NCBI RefSeq assembly: GCF_013408685.1
Contig: NZ_JACBZY010000001.1
Location: 1 to 64,000, forward strand
DNA: 64,000 bases
Direction: 5' to 3'
Origin: Schumannella luteola
GTDB taxonomy: Bacteria; Actinomycetota; Actinomycetes; Actinomycetales; Microbacteriaceae
This document shows positions 28,138 through 36,072 of this stretch, in pieces. Both the position numbers and the translations under genes were made by a program. The notes under the pieces were generated by a model. It saw only the letters and a program-made list of their open reading frames with translations, was not told the DNA's origin and made no database searches. How positions within the stretch are numbered: position 1 is the stretch's first letter; each line of letters opens with the position of its first letter.

Positions 28138-28655
28138 GTCGGCTCCTTCGCCGCTCGGATCACCCGGCGCGGCACGCGGTGAGGTCACGGCCGACGGAAC
28201 GGGCGGATGTGCGGCCAGGGTAGGCCGCTACGTCTGCGGTTGGCCAGCGGTCGAGGCGAGACGCCACGGAAGCTTCCGCGGCGTCGGGCGTGCGGTTCGG
28301 GATCGTGCGGCGCAGGGCGGGGCGGGGCGGCTCGCTGCAGCTCGGTCGCGGTCCGTCTCGGTGGCGGCGGAGCCGACTGCGGCACGGCAGCGTAGGCGAC
28401 GAAGGTGGCGGCGGTCCGGTTCGGCCGGGTGGCGCTTCGGTTCGGCGGTGGCGGCGGGGTACCGCTCGTTGTGTGGATGTGCGCGGTTCGCGCATCTCGC
28501 TACGGGCACACGCGGGCGACAGCGGGCGCAGATGGGGAGGTGGAGATGTCGGTGGCGTATGCAGTCGGAGTCTGCGGCTCATGTGTTTCTGATCTGCGGT
28601 TCTGATGCTGCGGCCGGTACCGGTGGATGTCAGTGGTGGCTGTCATGGTGTGGGT
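28138..28655. other. Intergenic region, no gene seen
   Basis: About 518 bp between the divergent DHFR-like and DUF222/HNH genes. Open frames here show no recognisable protein and unnatural Arg/Gly/Ala composition. The right end contains a RecA-NDp-like promoter (28628-28649) and a second TGTCGGTGG copy at about 28546-28554. Nothing else could be assigned. Confidence 0.55.
28628..28649 (+). promoter_or_regulatory. RecA-NDp / PafBC-type DNA-damage promoter motif
   Basis: TGTCAGTG at 28628-28635, 8 nt, then CATGGT at 28644-28649. The published LexA-independent DNA-damage promoter of mycobacteria is TTGTCRGTG-N8-TANNNT. Mismatches are the first T (A here) and the first base of the -10 (C for T). 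The -10 ends 6 nt before the ATG at 28656, so the mRNA would be leaderless. Confidence 0.6.
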
Positions 28656-30179
28656 ATGGAGAAGCCACCGATGACACCGCGAGGCGATGACCTCGGTGGT
28701 GGTCTCGCGGGTGCGGGCGACCTTCGGGAGGTCACGCTCGAGGGCCTTGTCGGGCGCGCCGGAACCGTGTCGGCGCGAGTGTGTGCGGCGCAGGTCGCGG
28801 AGGTGCGGATGCTCGCCGACGCCGGCTTCTACGCCGAAGCCCTGGCGGCGGGTGCGGCCGCGAGCGTGAAGGCGCACGACATGGCGTTGCGGGCTGTCGC
28901 CGCGGAGCTCGGCGGGGTGCTGCGGCTCTCGGACCGGGTCGTGCAGGGTCGCATCGGCGACGCCCGCGAGATGGTCGAGTTCTACCCTGACGCCGTCGAC
29001 GCGTGGGAAGCCGGGCTGATCAGCCGCGGGCACATGAACGTCATCGTCGCCGCCGGGCGGGCGGTACCCGTCGAGCGACGGGCCGAGTTCGAAGCAGAAG
29101 CGATCGACCGCAGCCTCGCTGATACCCCGAACCGGGTCCGGGCCGGTCTGGAGATCTACGCCGAGCAGCTCGCCCAGCGCAGCCTCACCGAACGCCACGA
29201 CGAGGCCGCGCGGGAGCGGTGCGTGCGCGTGTTCCCGGGGCGGGACGGGATGTGCGACGTCGTCGCCACCGTCCCGATGGTGATCGGCGACGCGATCCTC
29301 GACCGCCTCACCCGCATGGGCCAGACCGTGAAAGACATCTCCCCAGGTGACGATGAGCGGGGGATCGATCAGATCCGCACCGACGTGTTCGCCGATCTGC
29401 TCCTCGCCGGTATTCCCGCCGTCGATCCCACTCGCTACGGCGACGGCGAGGGCGCACTCGGCACGATCCGCGCGCAGGTGCAGGTCGTCGTGCCGGCACT
29501 CGCGCTGGTCGGCTACGACGAGTCGGCCGCCGACCTGGTCGGGCGTTCCCCGATCGACGCCGGCACCGCCCGGGAGCTCGCGAAGAACGCTCCCTCGCTC
29601 ACCCGCATGCTGACCGATCCGGTCTCAGGCACCGTGTTCGCCGTCGACTCCTACCGGCCGAGCTGGGCGCAGCGTCGACACCTGCGCGCCCGCGACCAGC
29701 ACTGCCGCTTCCCCGGATGCCGGCAGGCCGCCATCCGCTGCGAACTGGATCACACCCTCGACCACGCCCTCGGCGGACCCACCGCGCTCAGCAACCTCGC
29801 CCACCTCTGCCAGCGGCACCACTCGATGAAGCAGTTCACCGGATGGACGGTGCGCCAGCTGCCCGGCGGGGTGCTGGAGTGGACCTCGCACACGGGACGC
29901 GTCTACCGCGAGAACGCACCCGCACCGCGCGTCACATTCGATCCCACGACGACGACCACCTCGCCGAGACCACCCGACCCACCCGAGCCATCCGACCTCG
30001 TCGACTGGCCTGATCCGCCGACCCCACCCGAGAATCCCACCCCGCCCGAACCGCCCGGCATCGCGGCCGACTCAGCGGTCCTGCACATCCCGATCGACCC
30101 TGACCCCGACGCGATCGACCGCTTCTTCGAGCTGCTCGAGACCGACCTCGGGATCGCACTCGACTCCGCACCCTCCTGA
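28656..30179 (+). CDS. DUF222 / HNH endonuclease domain protein (13E12-type)
   Basis: 507-aa protein. The DUF222 domain spans about residues 15-320, and an HNH nuclease domain about 340-395: RRHLRARDQHCRFPGCRQAA, then CELDHTLDHALGGPTALSNL, then LCQRHHSMK, with the H-N-H/zinc Cys pattern. A Pro/Thr-rich linker (about 425-470) precedes a short C-terminal helix. This is the multicopy 13E12-repeat family of actinobacteria; its role is unproven, but it is often linked to DNA damage or mobility. ATG at 28656 is chosen because it lies 6 nt after the -10. A longer frame begins upstream without support. Confidence 0.9.
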   Translation: MEKPPMTPRGDDLGGGLAGAGDLREVTLEGLVGRAGTVSARVCAAQVAEVRMLADAGFYAEALAAGAAASVKAHDMALRAVAAELGGVLRLSDRVVQGRIGDAREMVEFYPDAVDAWEAGLISRGHMNVIVAAGRAVPVERRAEFEAEAIDRSLADTPNRVRAGLEIYAEQLAQRSLTERHDEAARERCVRVFPGRDGMCDVVATVPMVIGDAILDRLTRMGQTVKDISPGDDERGIDQIRTDVFADLLLAGIPAVDPTRYGDGEGALGTIRAQVQVVVPALALVGYDESAADLVGRSPIDAGTARELAKNAPSLTRMLTDPVSGTVFAVDSYRPSWAQRRHLRARDQHCRFPGCRQAAIRCELDHTLDHALGGPTALSNLAHLCQRHHSMKQFTGWTVRQLPGGVLEWTSHTGRVYRENAPAPRVTFDPTTTTTSPRPPDPPEPSDLVDWPDPPTPPENPTPPEPPGIAADSAVLHIPIDPDPDAIDRFFELLETDLGIALDSAPS

Positions 30180-30348
30180 TCGACCGCGCGCGCTCGAACG
30201 CGTCGCCAGCGCGCCCCTGGTCGCCCCTGGTCGCGAGTGTGTCAGCCGGCCCGAAGCACGGCCCCGACCAGCCGCTCACGGAACCGCACGACCCGCGAGC
30301 GAGCGCTTCTCGCCGCGCCGTCCACCTGCGCGACGTCGGCGCACCCAC

Positions 30349-30388
30349 GCGGGTGCCCGGCGCGTCCTCGGACGAGGCGGGCACCCGC
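30349..30388. terminator. Bidirectional hairpin terminator between DUF222/HNH and MFS genes
   Basis: GCGGGTGCCCG / CGGGCACCCGC arms (30349-30359 and 30378-30388). A nested GTCC-TC-GGAC stem lies in the loop. It is placed between two convergent genes. No T-run. Confidence 0.65.
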
Positions 30389-30397
30389 CTCATCCAC

Positions 30398-31933
30398 TCA
30401 GCCGAGCTCGATCGAGCCCTTCTGGTCGGCGCGCGGGCGCGGGATGAACGCCGCGACGATCACGCAGACCACCGCCGCCCCGAGTCCGAGCACGAGCGTG
30501 AGCAGGAACCCGCCCTCGCTCGGCCCGGTGACCCCGCCGACCGTCGTGACCGACTGGGCGAGGATGGCGCCGGCGACGGCCGAGGCGATGCTCGTGCCGA
30601 GCGAGCGCATGAGCGCGTTGAGTCCGTTCGCCGCACCGGTCTCGTGCGCGGGCACAGCCTGCATGATGAGCGCGGGCATCGCCGCGTAGCCCATGCCGAC
30701 GCCCACGCCGAGCACGATGTTGACCAGCAGGATCTGCCACGCCTCGGCGTGGAAAAGCAGCGCCAGACCGTAGGCCAGCGCGAGCACGGCCGCGCCGACG
30801 ATGAGCAGCGGCTTCGGACCCCAGCGGCGCTCGACCCGGCCGGCGACCGGCGACATCGCCATCATCGCCAGGCCCGAGGGGGCGAGGATGAGCGCCGCGA
30901 CCGTGAGGGTCAGGCCCAGTCCGATGCCGGTCGCCCGCGGCAGCTCGAGCAACTGCGGCAGCACGACGTTCGACGCGAACAGCGCGAAGCCCATCGCGAC
31001 CGAGGCGAGGTTCGTGAGCAGCACCGGTCCGCGCACGCTGACGCGCAGGTCGACGAGCGGATCCTTCACGCGCAGCTCGATCACGCCCCAGATCAGCAGC
31101 ACGACCACGCCGCCGATCAGCAGGGTCAGGGTGCGCGCATCCCCCCAGCCCCATTCGCCGCCGCGCGAGACGGCGATGAGCACGCCCACGAGACCGAGGG
31201 CGAGGCCGATGATGCCGACGACGTCGATGCGCCCGGGGGTGCGTTGCGCGCTCGCGGGCACGAACGCGGCGTACGCGGCGAAGGCGAGGAGCGCGATGCC
31301 GGCGGCGACCCAGAACAGCGCGTGCCAGTCGAGGTTCTCGGCGACGACCGCGCTGAGCGGAAGACCGAGCGCGCCGCCCACGCCGAGCGTGGCGCTGACC
31401 AGGGCGATACCCGAGCCGAGCTTCCGCGGCGGCAGCACGTCGCGCAGGATCGAGATGCCGAGCGGGATGACGCCGGCCGCCATGCCCTGCAGCACGCGGG
31501 CGACGATCATGGTGCCGACGTCGTTCGAGAGCGCGGCGACGATCGCGCCGATCGCCTGCAGCAGCAGGAGCGCCATCGCGACGCGGCGCTTGCCGAACAT
31601 GTCACCGAGGCGTCCGGCGACCGGCGTGCAGACCGCGGCCGCGACGAGCGTGGCCGTGATGACCCACGCCGTGTTGTCGCTCGTGGTGTTCAGCAGGCGC
31701 GGCAGCTCGCCCTGGATCGGGATGAGGATCGTCTGCATGAACGACGCCCCGAGGCCCGCGAAAGCGAGCACGGCGAGGATCGCGCCCGGGTGGCGCTGAC
31801 GCGCGCTCGCACCTGCGCCTCCGTCCGCTCCGCCGCCGTCGGCGGCGGCCAGGGGGATGTCCTGGGTCGGGGTCTGGGTCATCGGTCGTTCGTCCTCTTC
31901 TTCGGGTCGGGTCATAGTGAGACGCCGTCTCAT
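30398..31933 (-). CDS. MFS drug-efflux transporter, DHA2/EmrB-QacA type
   Basis: About 511-aa transporter with 14 predicted membrane helices. Signature regions: AWVITATLVAAAVCTPVAGR (motif D1/A region), LGDMFGKRRVAMALLLLQAI (motif A, GxxxDxxGxRR-like) and motif C near LVSATLGVGGALGLPLSAVV. A proton-driven exporter of lipophilic compounds is likely. Divergent from a TetR gene, with an operator-like palindrome inside its first codons, so repression by that TetR is expected. The -10 TACGGT (31943-31948) lies 6 nt before TTG 31936 and 9 nt before ATG 31933; I use the ATG. A later ATG at 31915 is an alternative. Confidence 0.9.
   Translation of the reverse strand: MRRRLTMTRPEEEDERPMTQTPTQDIPLAAADGGGADGGAGASARQRHPGAILAVLAFAGLGASFMQTILIPIQGELPRLLNTTSDNTAWVITATLVAAAVCTPVAGRLGDMFGKRRVAMALLLLQAIGAIVAALSNDVGTMIVARVLQGMAAGVIPLGISILRDVLPPRKLGSGIALVSATLGVGGALGLPLSAVVAENLDWHALFWVAAGIALLAFAAYAAFVPASAQRTPGRIDVVGIIGLALGLVGVLIAVSRGGEWGWGDARTLTLLIGGVVVLLIWGVIELRVKDPLVDLRVSVRGPVLLTNLASVAMGFALFASNVVLPQLLELPRATGIGLGLTLTVAALILAPSGLAMMAMSPVAGRVERRWGPKPLLIVGAAVLALAYGLALLFHAEAWQILLVNIVLGVGVGMGYAAMPALIMQAVPAHETGAANGLNALMRSLGTSIASAVAGAILAQSVTTVGGVTGPSEGGFLLTLVLGLGAAVVCVIVAAFIPRPRADQKGSIELG
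31918..31932. promoter_or_regulatory. TetR-type operator palindrome
   Basis: TGAGACG-C-CGTCTCA, perfect 7-bp arms. It overlaps the first codons of the MFS gene and lies 38-52 bp upstream of the TetR start, where it could repress the pump and possibly the regulator itself. Confidence 0.65.
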
Positions 31934-31969
31934 CAAGCAGACACCGTATCACCTTGTAGACTCCACGTC

Positions 31970-32560
31970 ATGGCCAACGAGGTACGCGATCGCAGCCGCG
32001 AGATCCTCCGCGCCGAGTTCGCCGACGCCGCGGCCACGTTCTGCGCCGAGCACGGCTTCGACGAGGTGACGGTCGACGAGATCGCGCACGGCATCGGCAT
32101 CTCGCGCGCGACCTTCTTCCGCTACTTCGCGTCGAAAGAGGATGCGGTGGTCTCCGCCAGCCGCGGCTCGGCCGGCGCCTACGCCCGACGCGTCGCCGAG
32201 ACCCCCGTCGAGCCCGGCATGACCGCGTGGCAGCTGCTGCGCGCCGCGGCCGAGTCGATGGTCGCCGCGTCGGAGGAACGCGGTGACGTGACCCGCGCGC
32301 GCATCCGCATGATCACCGACGTGCCCGCGCTCAAGGGCCGCCTCGCCTGGGAGCGCCGCAACGAGCAGTCGAGCCTCGCCGATGCGCTGCGCGAGCGACT
32401 CGGCGACGACCGCACCGCCCGGGCCCTCGCCGCGGCCGCCGTCTCGGCCGCCGACCTCGCCTGGCAGGAGTGGGCGCGCACGCCGCGCTCGAAGCTCAGT
32501 CCGCTGCTCGACGCCTACTTCGCCGCGTTCAGCGGGCTGGCGGAGATCACGCTCGACTGA
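31970..32560 (+). CDS. TetR-family transcriptional regulator (efflux repressor)
   Basis: 196-aa regulator. The N-terminal helix-turn-helix is VTVDEIAHGIGISRATFFRYFASKEDAV, preceded by the family helix EILRAEFADAAATFCAEHGF. The C-terminal ligand domain is all-alpha, with no known ligand. Divergent from the MFS pump, so it is probably its local repressor. TAGACT at 31957-31962 lies 7 nt before the ATG, fitting a leaderless mRNA. It is convergent with the SGNH gene, with 16 bp between the stops. Confidence 0.92.
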   Translation: MANEVRDRSREILRAEFADAAATFCAEHGFDEVTVDEIAHGIGISRATFFRYFASKEDAVVSASRGSAGAYARRVAETPVEPGMTAWQLLRAAAESMVAASEERGDVTRARIRMITDVPALKGRLAWERRNEQSSLADALRERLGDDRTARALAAAAVSAADLAWQEWARTPRSKLSPLLDAYFAAFSGLAEITLD

Positions 32561-32576
32561 GCGGCGCTCACGCCGG

Positions 32577-33749
32577 TCAGAACGCCGCGGCGAGCGCCCC
32601 GCCCGGGCCGAAGGCGCGCTCGGCGAAGCGCTCGCCGATCAGCGCGTGCGCCTCGGGCCCCGGGTGCAGGGCATCCGGCAGCGGCAGCCGCTCCGCATCC
32701 GCCTCGCTGTAGAGCTCGAGCCCGTCGAGGTAGGCCAGGTTCGCGTCGTCGGCGCGCTGCTCGACGATCTCACGCAGCGCATCCCGGATCACCCGCAGCG
32801 TCAGCGCCCCGCGCGCGACCTCGGCCGGATCGCCGCTCGCGAGGAACCTCACCTGCCCGCCGCCGAGCGTCGCCGGATCGATGAGGCACGGCCCCGGAGT
32901 GTCTTCGTGGATGCCGCAGAAGATCGGCGACACCAGCAGCAGCGGGGTGTCGGGCTGCCCCTCGCGGATCGTGTCGAGGAACCCGTGCACGGCCGGCACG
33001 AAGGTGCGCAGCCGCATCCCGTCGAGGTTCACCGTGTTGATGCCGAGCTTCATGCTGATCGCGTCGGCGGGGGCATCGCGGATCACCCGGGCCATGAACG
33101 GGTCGACCAGCGCGCTGCCGCCGAAGCCGAGACTGCGGAGTTCCACGCCCGCGCGCCGGGCCGCGACGACCGGCCAGACGCCCGTCGGCTCGGCCGCATT
33201 CGACCCGTGGCTGATCGAGCTGCCGTGGTGCACCCAGAGCGGGCCGGATGCGGGCGCCGGCGCGAGCGGAGCATCCGCCCGCACATCCACCAGCTCGATG
33301 CCCTCGTTGAACGGCAGCCAGAGCTCGACCACGTGCTCGCCCTCCGGCAGCTCGAAGCGCAGGGTGTGCGACTCCCCCGGCACGGGCGTCGCCGATCCGG
33401 TCGCGATCTCGACCTCGAGCGCATCGCCGCCGGCGAGCTCGGCGCTCGTGGCCCGCGCGCCGTCGATCACGACATCCACCCGCCCGCGCGGACGGTCGGC
33501 GCCGCGGTAGGCGACGAAGCTCGGGTGCACCACCAGCTCGATCCAGCTCGCGCTCGTGACGGTCGCGAGCCGCGCTCCGGAGGGCTGCGCCTCCATCGCG
33601 AGCAGCTGCGGATCGGCGAAACGGCGTGCGCTCGCCGGCAGCCGGTGCAGGCGCACGCCGCGAGCGGTCGGCTCGAACTCGGCGACGCCGTGGATGAGGT
33701 CGCGGGCGAGATCGGAGAGCGGGCGGGCGGGGTGGGGCTGCTCGGTCAT
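32577..33749 (-). CDS. SGNH/GDSL-type hydrolase
   Basis: 390-aa protein. An N-terminal beta-sandwich-like region (about 50-160: ARLATVTSASWIELVVHPSF, then VVELWLPFNEGIELVDV) precedes an SGNH hydrolase domain (about 165-390). Block I is WVHHGSSISHGSNA (nucleophile Ser), block II Gly in SLGFGGSAL, block III Asn in MKLGINTVN, and block V DALHPGPEAHALIGERF (catalytic Asp and His). Likely an esterase or acetyl-esterase on carbohydrate or lipid; no signal peptide seen. ATG at 33749 with AAGGA upstream. The frame stays open upstream through a tandem repeat, but that part is not considered coding. Confidence 0.87.
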   Translation of the reverse strand: MTEQPHPARPLSDLARDLIHGVAEFEPTARGVRLHRLPASARRFADPQLLAMEAQPSGARLATVTSASWIELVVHPSFVAYRGADRPRGRVDVVIDGARATSAELAGGDALEVEIATGSATPVPGESHTLRFELPEGEHVVELWLPFNEGIELVDVRADAPLAPAPASGPLWVHHGSSISHGSNAAEPTGVWPVVAARRAGVELRSLGFGGSALVDPFMARVIRDAPADAISMKLGINTVNLDGMRLRTFVPAVHGFLDTIREGQPDTPLLLVSPIFCGIHEDTPGPCLIDPATLGGGQVRFLASGDPAEVARGALTLRVIRDALREIVEQRADDANLAYLDGLELYSEADAERLPLPDALHPGPEAHALIGERFAERAFGPGGALAAAF

Positions 33750-33770
33750 GTCGTGCTCGTCCTTCTCGTC

Positions 33771-33813
33771 GTGCTGGTGCTCGTTCTCGTGCTGGTGCTC
33801 GTTCTCGTGCTGG
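33771..33813 (-). repeat. 18-bp tandem repeat upstream of the SGNH gene
   Basis: 2.4 copies of GTGCTGGTGCTCGTTCTC on the plus strand, lying between the response-regulator stop and the SGNH start. On the minus strand it would encode HENEHQ units if translated in the SGNH frame. It resembles the GAGCAC array at 17227 in composition. Confidence 0.85.
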
Positions 33814-33837
33814 AGTTCGCGCTCGCGCGTCCGGCGC

Positions 33838-34512
33838 TCACAGCCAGCCGCGGTCGCGGGCGAACCGCGCCGCGTCGTGGCGGGTCGAGGTGCCGGTCTT
33901 CTGCATCGCGCTCGACAGGTAGTTGCGCACGGTGCCGCCGGCCAAGTGCAGCCGTCGGGCGATGACCGCGACGGAGTAGCCCTCGCGGGTCTCGCGCAGC
34001 GCATCCAGCTCGCGATCGGTCAGCGGGCAGTCGTCGACGACCGAGGCTTCGAGCACCTCGTGGGCGATCCAGCGTCCGCCGCCGTGCAGGGTGCGCACGA
34101 CCTCGGCGATCTCGGCGGGCTCGGCCGACTTGCTCAGGAAGCCGCGCACGCCGAGCTTGAGCGCGCGCCGCAGCACGCCCGGGCGCGCGTGCCGGGTGAG
34201 CATGAGGATGCTCTGCTGCGGTCGCTCGGCGACGATCGCCTCGACGGCCTCGAGACCGTCCATGCCGGGCATCTCGAGATCGATCGCGAGCACGTCGGGC
34301 CGGTGGTTCCGCACGGCCTCGATCGCACCGCGGCCGTCCTCGGCCTGCGCCACCACCTCGATGCGCCCCTCGAGCGGGAGCAGCGTGGCCAGCGCCGAGC
34401 GCAGCAGCTGCTCGTCGTCGACGAGCACGACCATGATGGGCGCGTCGGGCGAGCCCGGGTCGGATGCCGTGGGGTCGGGTGTCGTGAGGTCGGATGCCGT
34501 GGGGTCGCTCAT
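33838..34512 (-). CDS. NarL/FixJ-family response regulator
   Basis: 224-aa response regulator. The receiver domain has VVLVDDEQ, phosphoacceptor Asp in VLAIDLEMPGMDG, Thr in LMLTRHA and Lys in RGFLSKSA. The C-terminal LuxR-type helix-turn-helix is PLTDRELDALRETREGYSVA with AVIARRLHLAGGTVRNYLSSAM. About 25 extra N-terminal residues (SDPTASDLTTPDPTASDPGS) are repetitive; the receiver could also start at ATG 34434. The ATG overlaps the kinase stop (ATGA). DesR/LiaR-like regulators bind short palindromes, and candidate sites are given at 35948 and 37994. Confidence 0.92.
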   Translation of the reverse strand: MSDPTASDLTTPDPTASDPGSPDAPIMVVLVDDEQLLRSALATLLPLEGRIEVVAQAEDGRGAIEAVRNHRPDVLAIDLEMPGMDGLEAVEAIVAERPQQSILMLTRHARPGVLRRALKLGVRGFLSKSAEPAEIAEVVRTLHGGGRWIAHEVLEASVVDDCPLTDRELDALRETREGYSVAVIARRLHLAGGTVRNYLSSAMQKTGTSTRHDAARFARDRGWL

Positions 34513-35672
34513 GCCTCGTCTTCCTCCGAATCCGCGGGGGACCCCGCCGTCGCCGTCACGACGAACCGTCCGCGATCGCGCTCGATGTCGAGCGAGCCGC
34601 CCTCCGCCTCGAGCCGCTCTCGCAGGCGGGCGAGCCCGCGCAGGGCAGGCTCGCGCTGGTCCGGCTCGCCCGCATCCTCCTCGCCGACGGGCGCGGCCAC
34701 GCCGTCGTTCTCGATCCGCACCGCGCCGGGCGCGACCGCGATGGTCAGCGTCATCGGCCGCGCGTGGCGCAGCAGGTTCGTGGTCGCCTCGCGCAGCACC
34801 TGCGCCAGCAGCGGATGCGCTGCCCGCGAGGCCGCGGCATCCCCGTCGATCGAGACCGCGATGCCGGCGGCCTCGGCCAGGTTGCGGGTGTTCTCCAGCT
34901 CGGCCGGCAGGTTCAGCTCGTGGCTCGCGTAGGCGAGCTCGCGGGTGCGCCCGATCGTGTCGCCGATGAGGGCGCGCACCTCGCCGATCTCGGCGGTCGC
35001 CCGCGCCGGATCGCTGTCGATGACGCGCTCGGCGACCGCGAGCTTGAGTCGGGCGACGTGCAGGGCGTGGCCCTGGATGTCGTGCAGATCGCCGGCGAAG
35101 CGCACCCGCTCACGCTCGACGGCGAGCGCCGCCTCGGCCTGCTTCGCCCGCTCGGCCTGGTGCACGAGCAGCAGGGCGCGCTCGCACAGGGCGACGACGC
35201 CCACGATGATGAGCGTGCCGATGGACGGCATGAGGATGTAGCGCTCGGCCAGCTCGATCGACGCCGGCTGCGTCAGGTAGACGGTCGCGCCGAACAGCGC
35301 GACCACGCCGGTGAGCAGCAGGGTCGCCGGCAGTCGGGGCCAGGGCAGGCGGTGCAGGATCAGGCCGATCGTCAGGGCCGCGCTGAAGAACCCGAGCGGG
35401 CTCGCTCCGGTCAGCGCGCACGAGATCCAGACCACGAGCGAGAACACGGCGGCGAACACCCCGCCCTTGCCGATGCCGTCGGTCGTCCAGATGAAGAACA
35501 CCGGCAGCGACAGGATCAGGCCGAGCGCGAGCATCCAGCCCTCGAAGGCGCTGTCGGCGCTGATCACGGCGACGACGACGCCGATCGGCATGATCGCGAT
35601 CATCGCGATCAGCAGGGTCGTGCGACGCATCCGGCGCAGCACCGCCGGGTCGCCATGCACGTCGGAGATCAC
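34509..35672 (-). CDS. DesK/NarX-type sensor histidine kinase
   Basis: 387-aa membrane kinase. Five or six membrane helices fill roughly residues 17-165 with no large external loop, as in kinases that sense membrane state (DesK, LiaS). The HisKA_3 phosphorylation site is RVRFAGDLHDIQGHALHVAR; the ATPase domain has REATTNLLRHA (N-box) and a weak G-box region (VRIENDG), followed by GLARLRERLEAEGGSLDIER. GTG at 35672 overlaps the stop of the small membrane protein (GTGA) and gives a normal length. Middle gene of a three-gene operon. Confidence 0.9.
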   Translation of the reverse strand: MISDVHGDPAVLRRMRRTTLLIAMIAIMPIGVVVAVISADSAFEGWMLALGLILSLPVFFIWTTDGIGKGGVFAAVFSLVVWISCALTGASPLGFFSAALTIGLILHRLPWPRLPATLLLTGVVALFGATVYLTQPASIELAERYILMPSIGTLIIVGVVALCERALLLVHQAERAKQAEAALAVERERVRFAGDLHDIQGHALHVARLKLAVAERVIDSDPARATAEIGEVRALIGDTIGRTRELAYASHELNLPAELENTRNLAEAAGIAVSIDGDAAASRAAHPLLAQVLREATTNLLRHARPMTLTIAVAPGAVRIENDGVAAPVGEEDAGEPDQREPALRGLARLRERLEAEGGSLDIERDRGRFVVTATAGSPADSEEDEA

Positions 35673-35911
35673 GCTCGATTCTCTCCGCCGCGCTTCTTCA
35701 GCGCCTGGATCACCGGGAGTTTCACCAGCAAGCTGACGACGACGAGACCGAAGGCCCACCACTTGAGCCAGTCGTTCTCGACGAAGAAGTCCGAGATCTC
35801 GGCGGGCAGCACGGTGAACAGCCCGCGGCCGTACTGCAGGCCGAAGAAGGCCACGCACAGCGCGGCGCCGAGAGCGGTGGTGAGCGACAGGATGGCGTTG
35901 AGCAGCTTCAT
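35669..35911 (-). CDS. Small membrane protein co-encoded with the two-component system
   Basis: 80-aa protein with two predicted membrane helices (about 5-27 and 52-71) and a short acidic external loop (LPAEISDFFVENDWLKWW). The C-terminus is basic (QALKKRGGENRA), indicating both ends inside. ATG at 35911 has GGAGG with optimal spacing. It overlaps the kinase start by four bases, so it is made together with the kinase and is likely an accessory sensor or modulator (inference). I know no named family for it. Confidence 0.8.
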   Translation of the reverse strand: MKLLNAILSLTTALGAALCVAFFGLQYGRGLFTVLPAEISDFFVENDWLKWWAFGLVVVSLLVKLPVIQALKKRGGENRA

Positions 35912-35947
35912 GTCCTCCACCCTTCTCGGCGCGGGAGCCGCCGGGTA

Positions 35948-35962
35948 GTGACGCCGCGTCAC
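35948..35962. promoter_or_regulatory. Palindrome upstream of the two-component operon (candidate response-regulator site 1)
   Basis: GTGACG-CCG-CGTCAC, preceded by GGTA. It lies 37-51 nt upstream of the small membrane protein start. The same pattern occurs at 37994-38008. Confidence 0.6.
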
Positions 35963-36072
35963 GAGGTCGGGTGACGGCTGCGCGACCACGCGGGCGCGCA
36001 ACAGCGGGGCGCCGATCCCTCGAGATCGACGCCCCGCCGGCATCCAGCCGATCGGCTCAGACCACCGCGCGG

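Noticed and set aside
30239..32560. 773-aa plus-strand frame through the MFS gene ending in the TetR protein
   Set aside because: Only the last 196 residues are real (TetR). The upstream part is antisense to the MFS transporter and rich in Arg/His/Asp shadow sequence.
33750..34004. N-terminal extension of the SGNH hydrolase with HENEHQ repeats
   Set aside because: It overlaps the response-regulator gene and lacks a start signal. ATG 33749 has a suitable ribosome-binding site.
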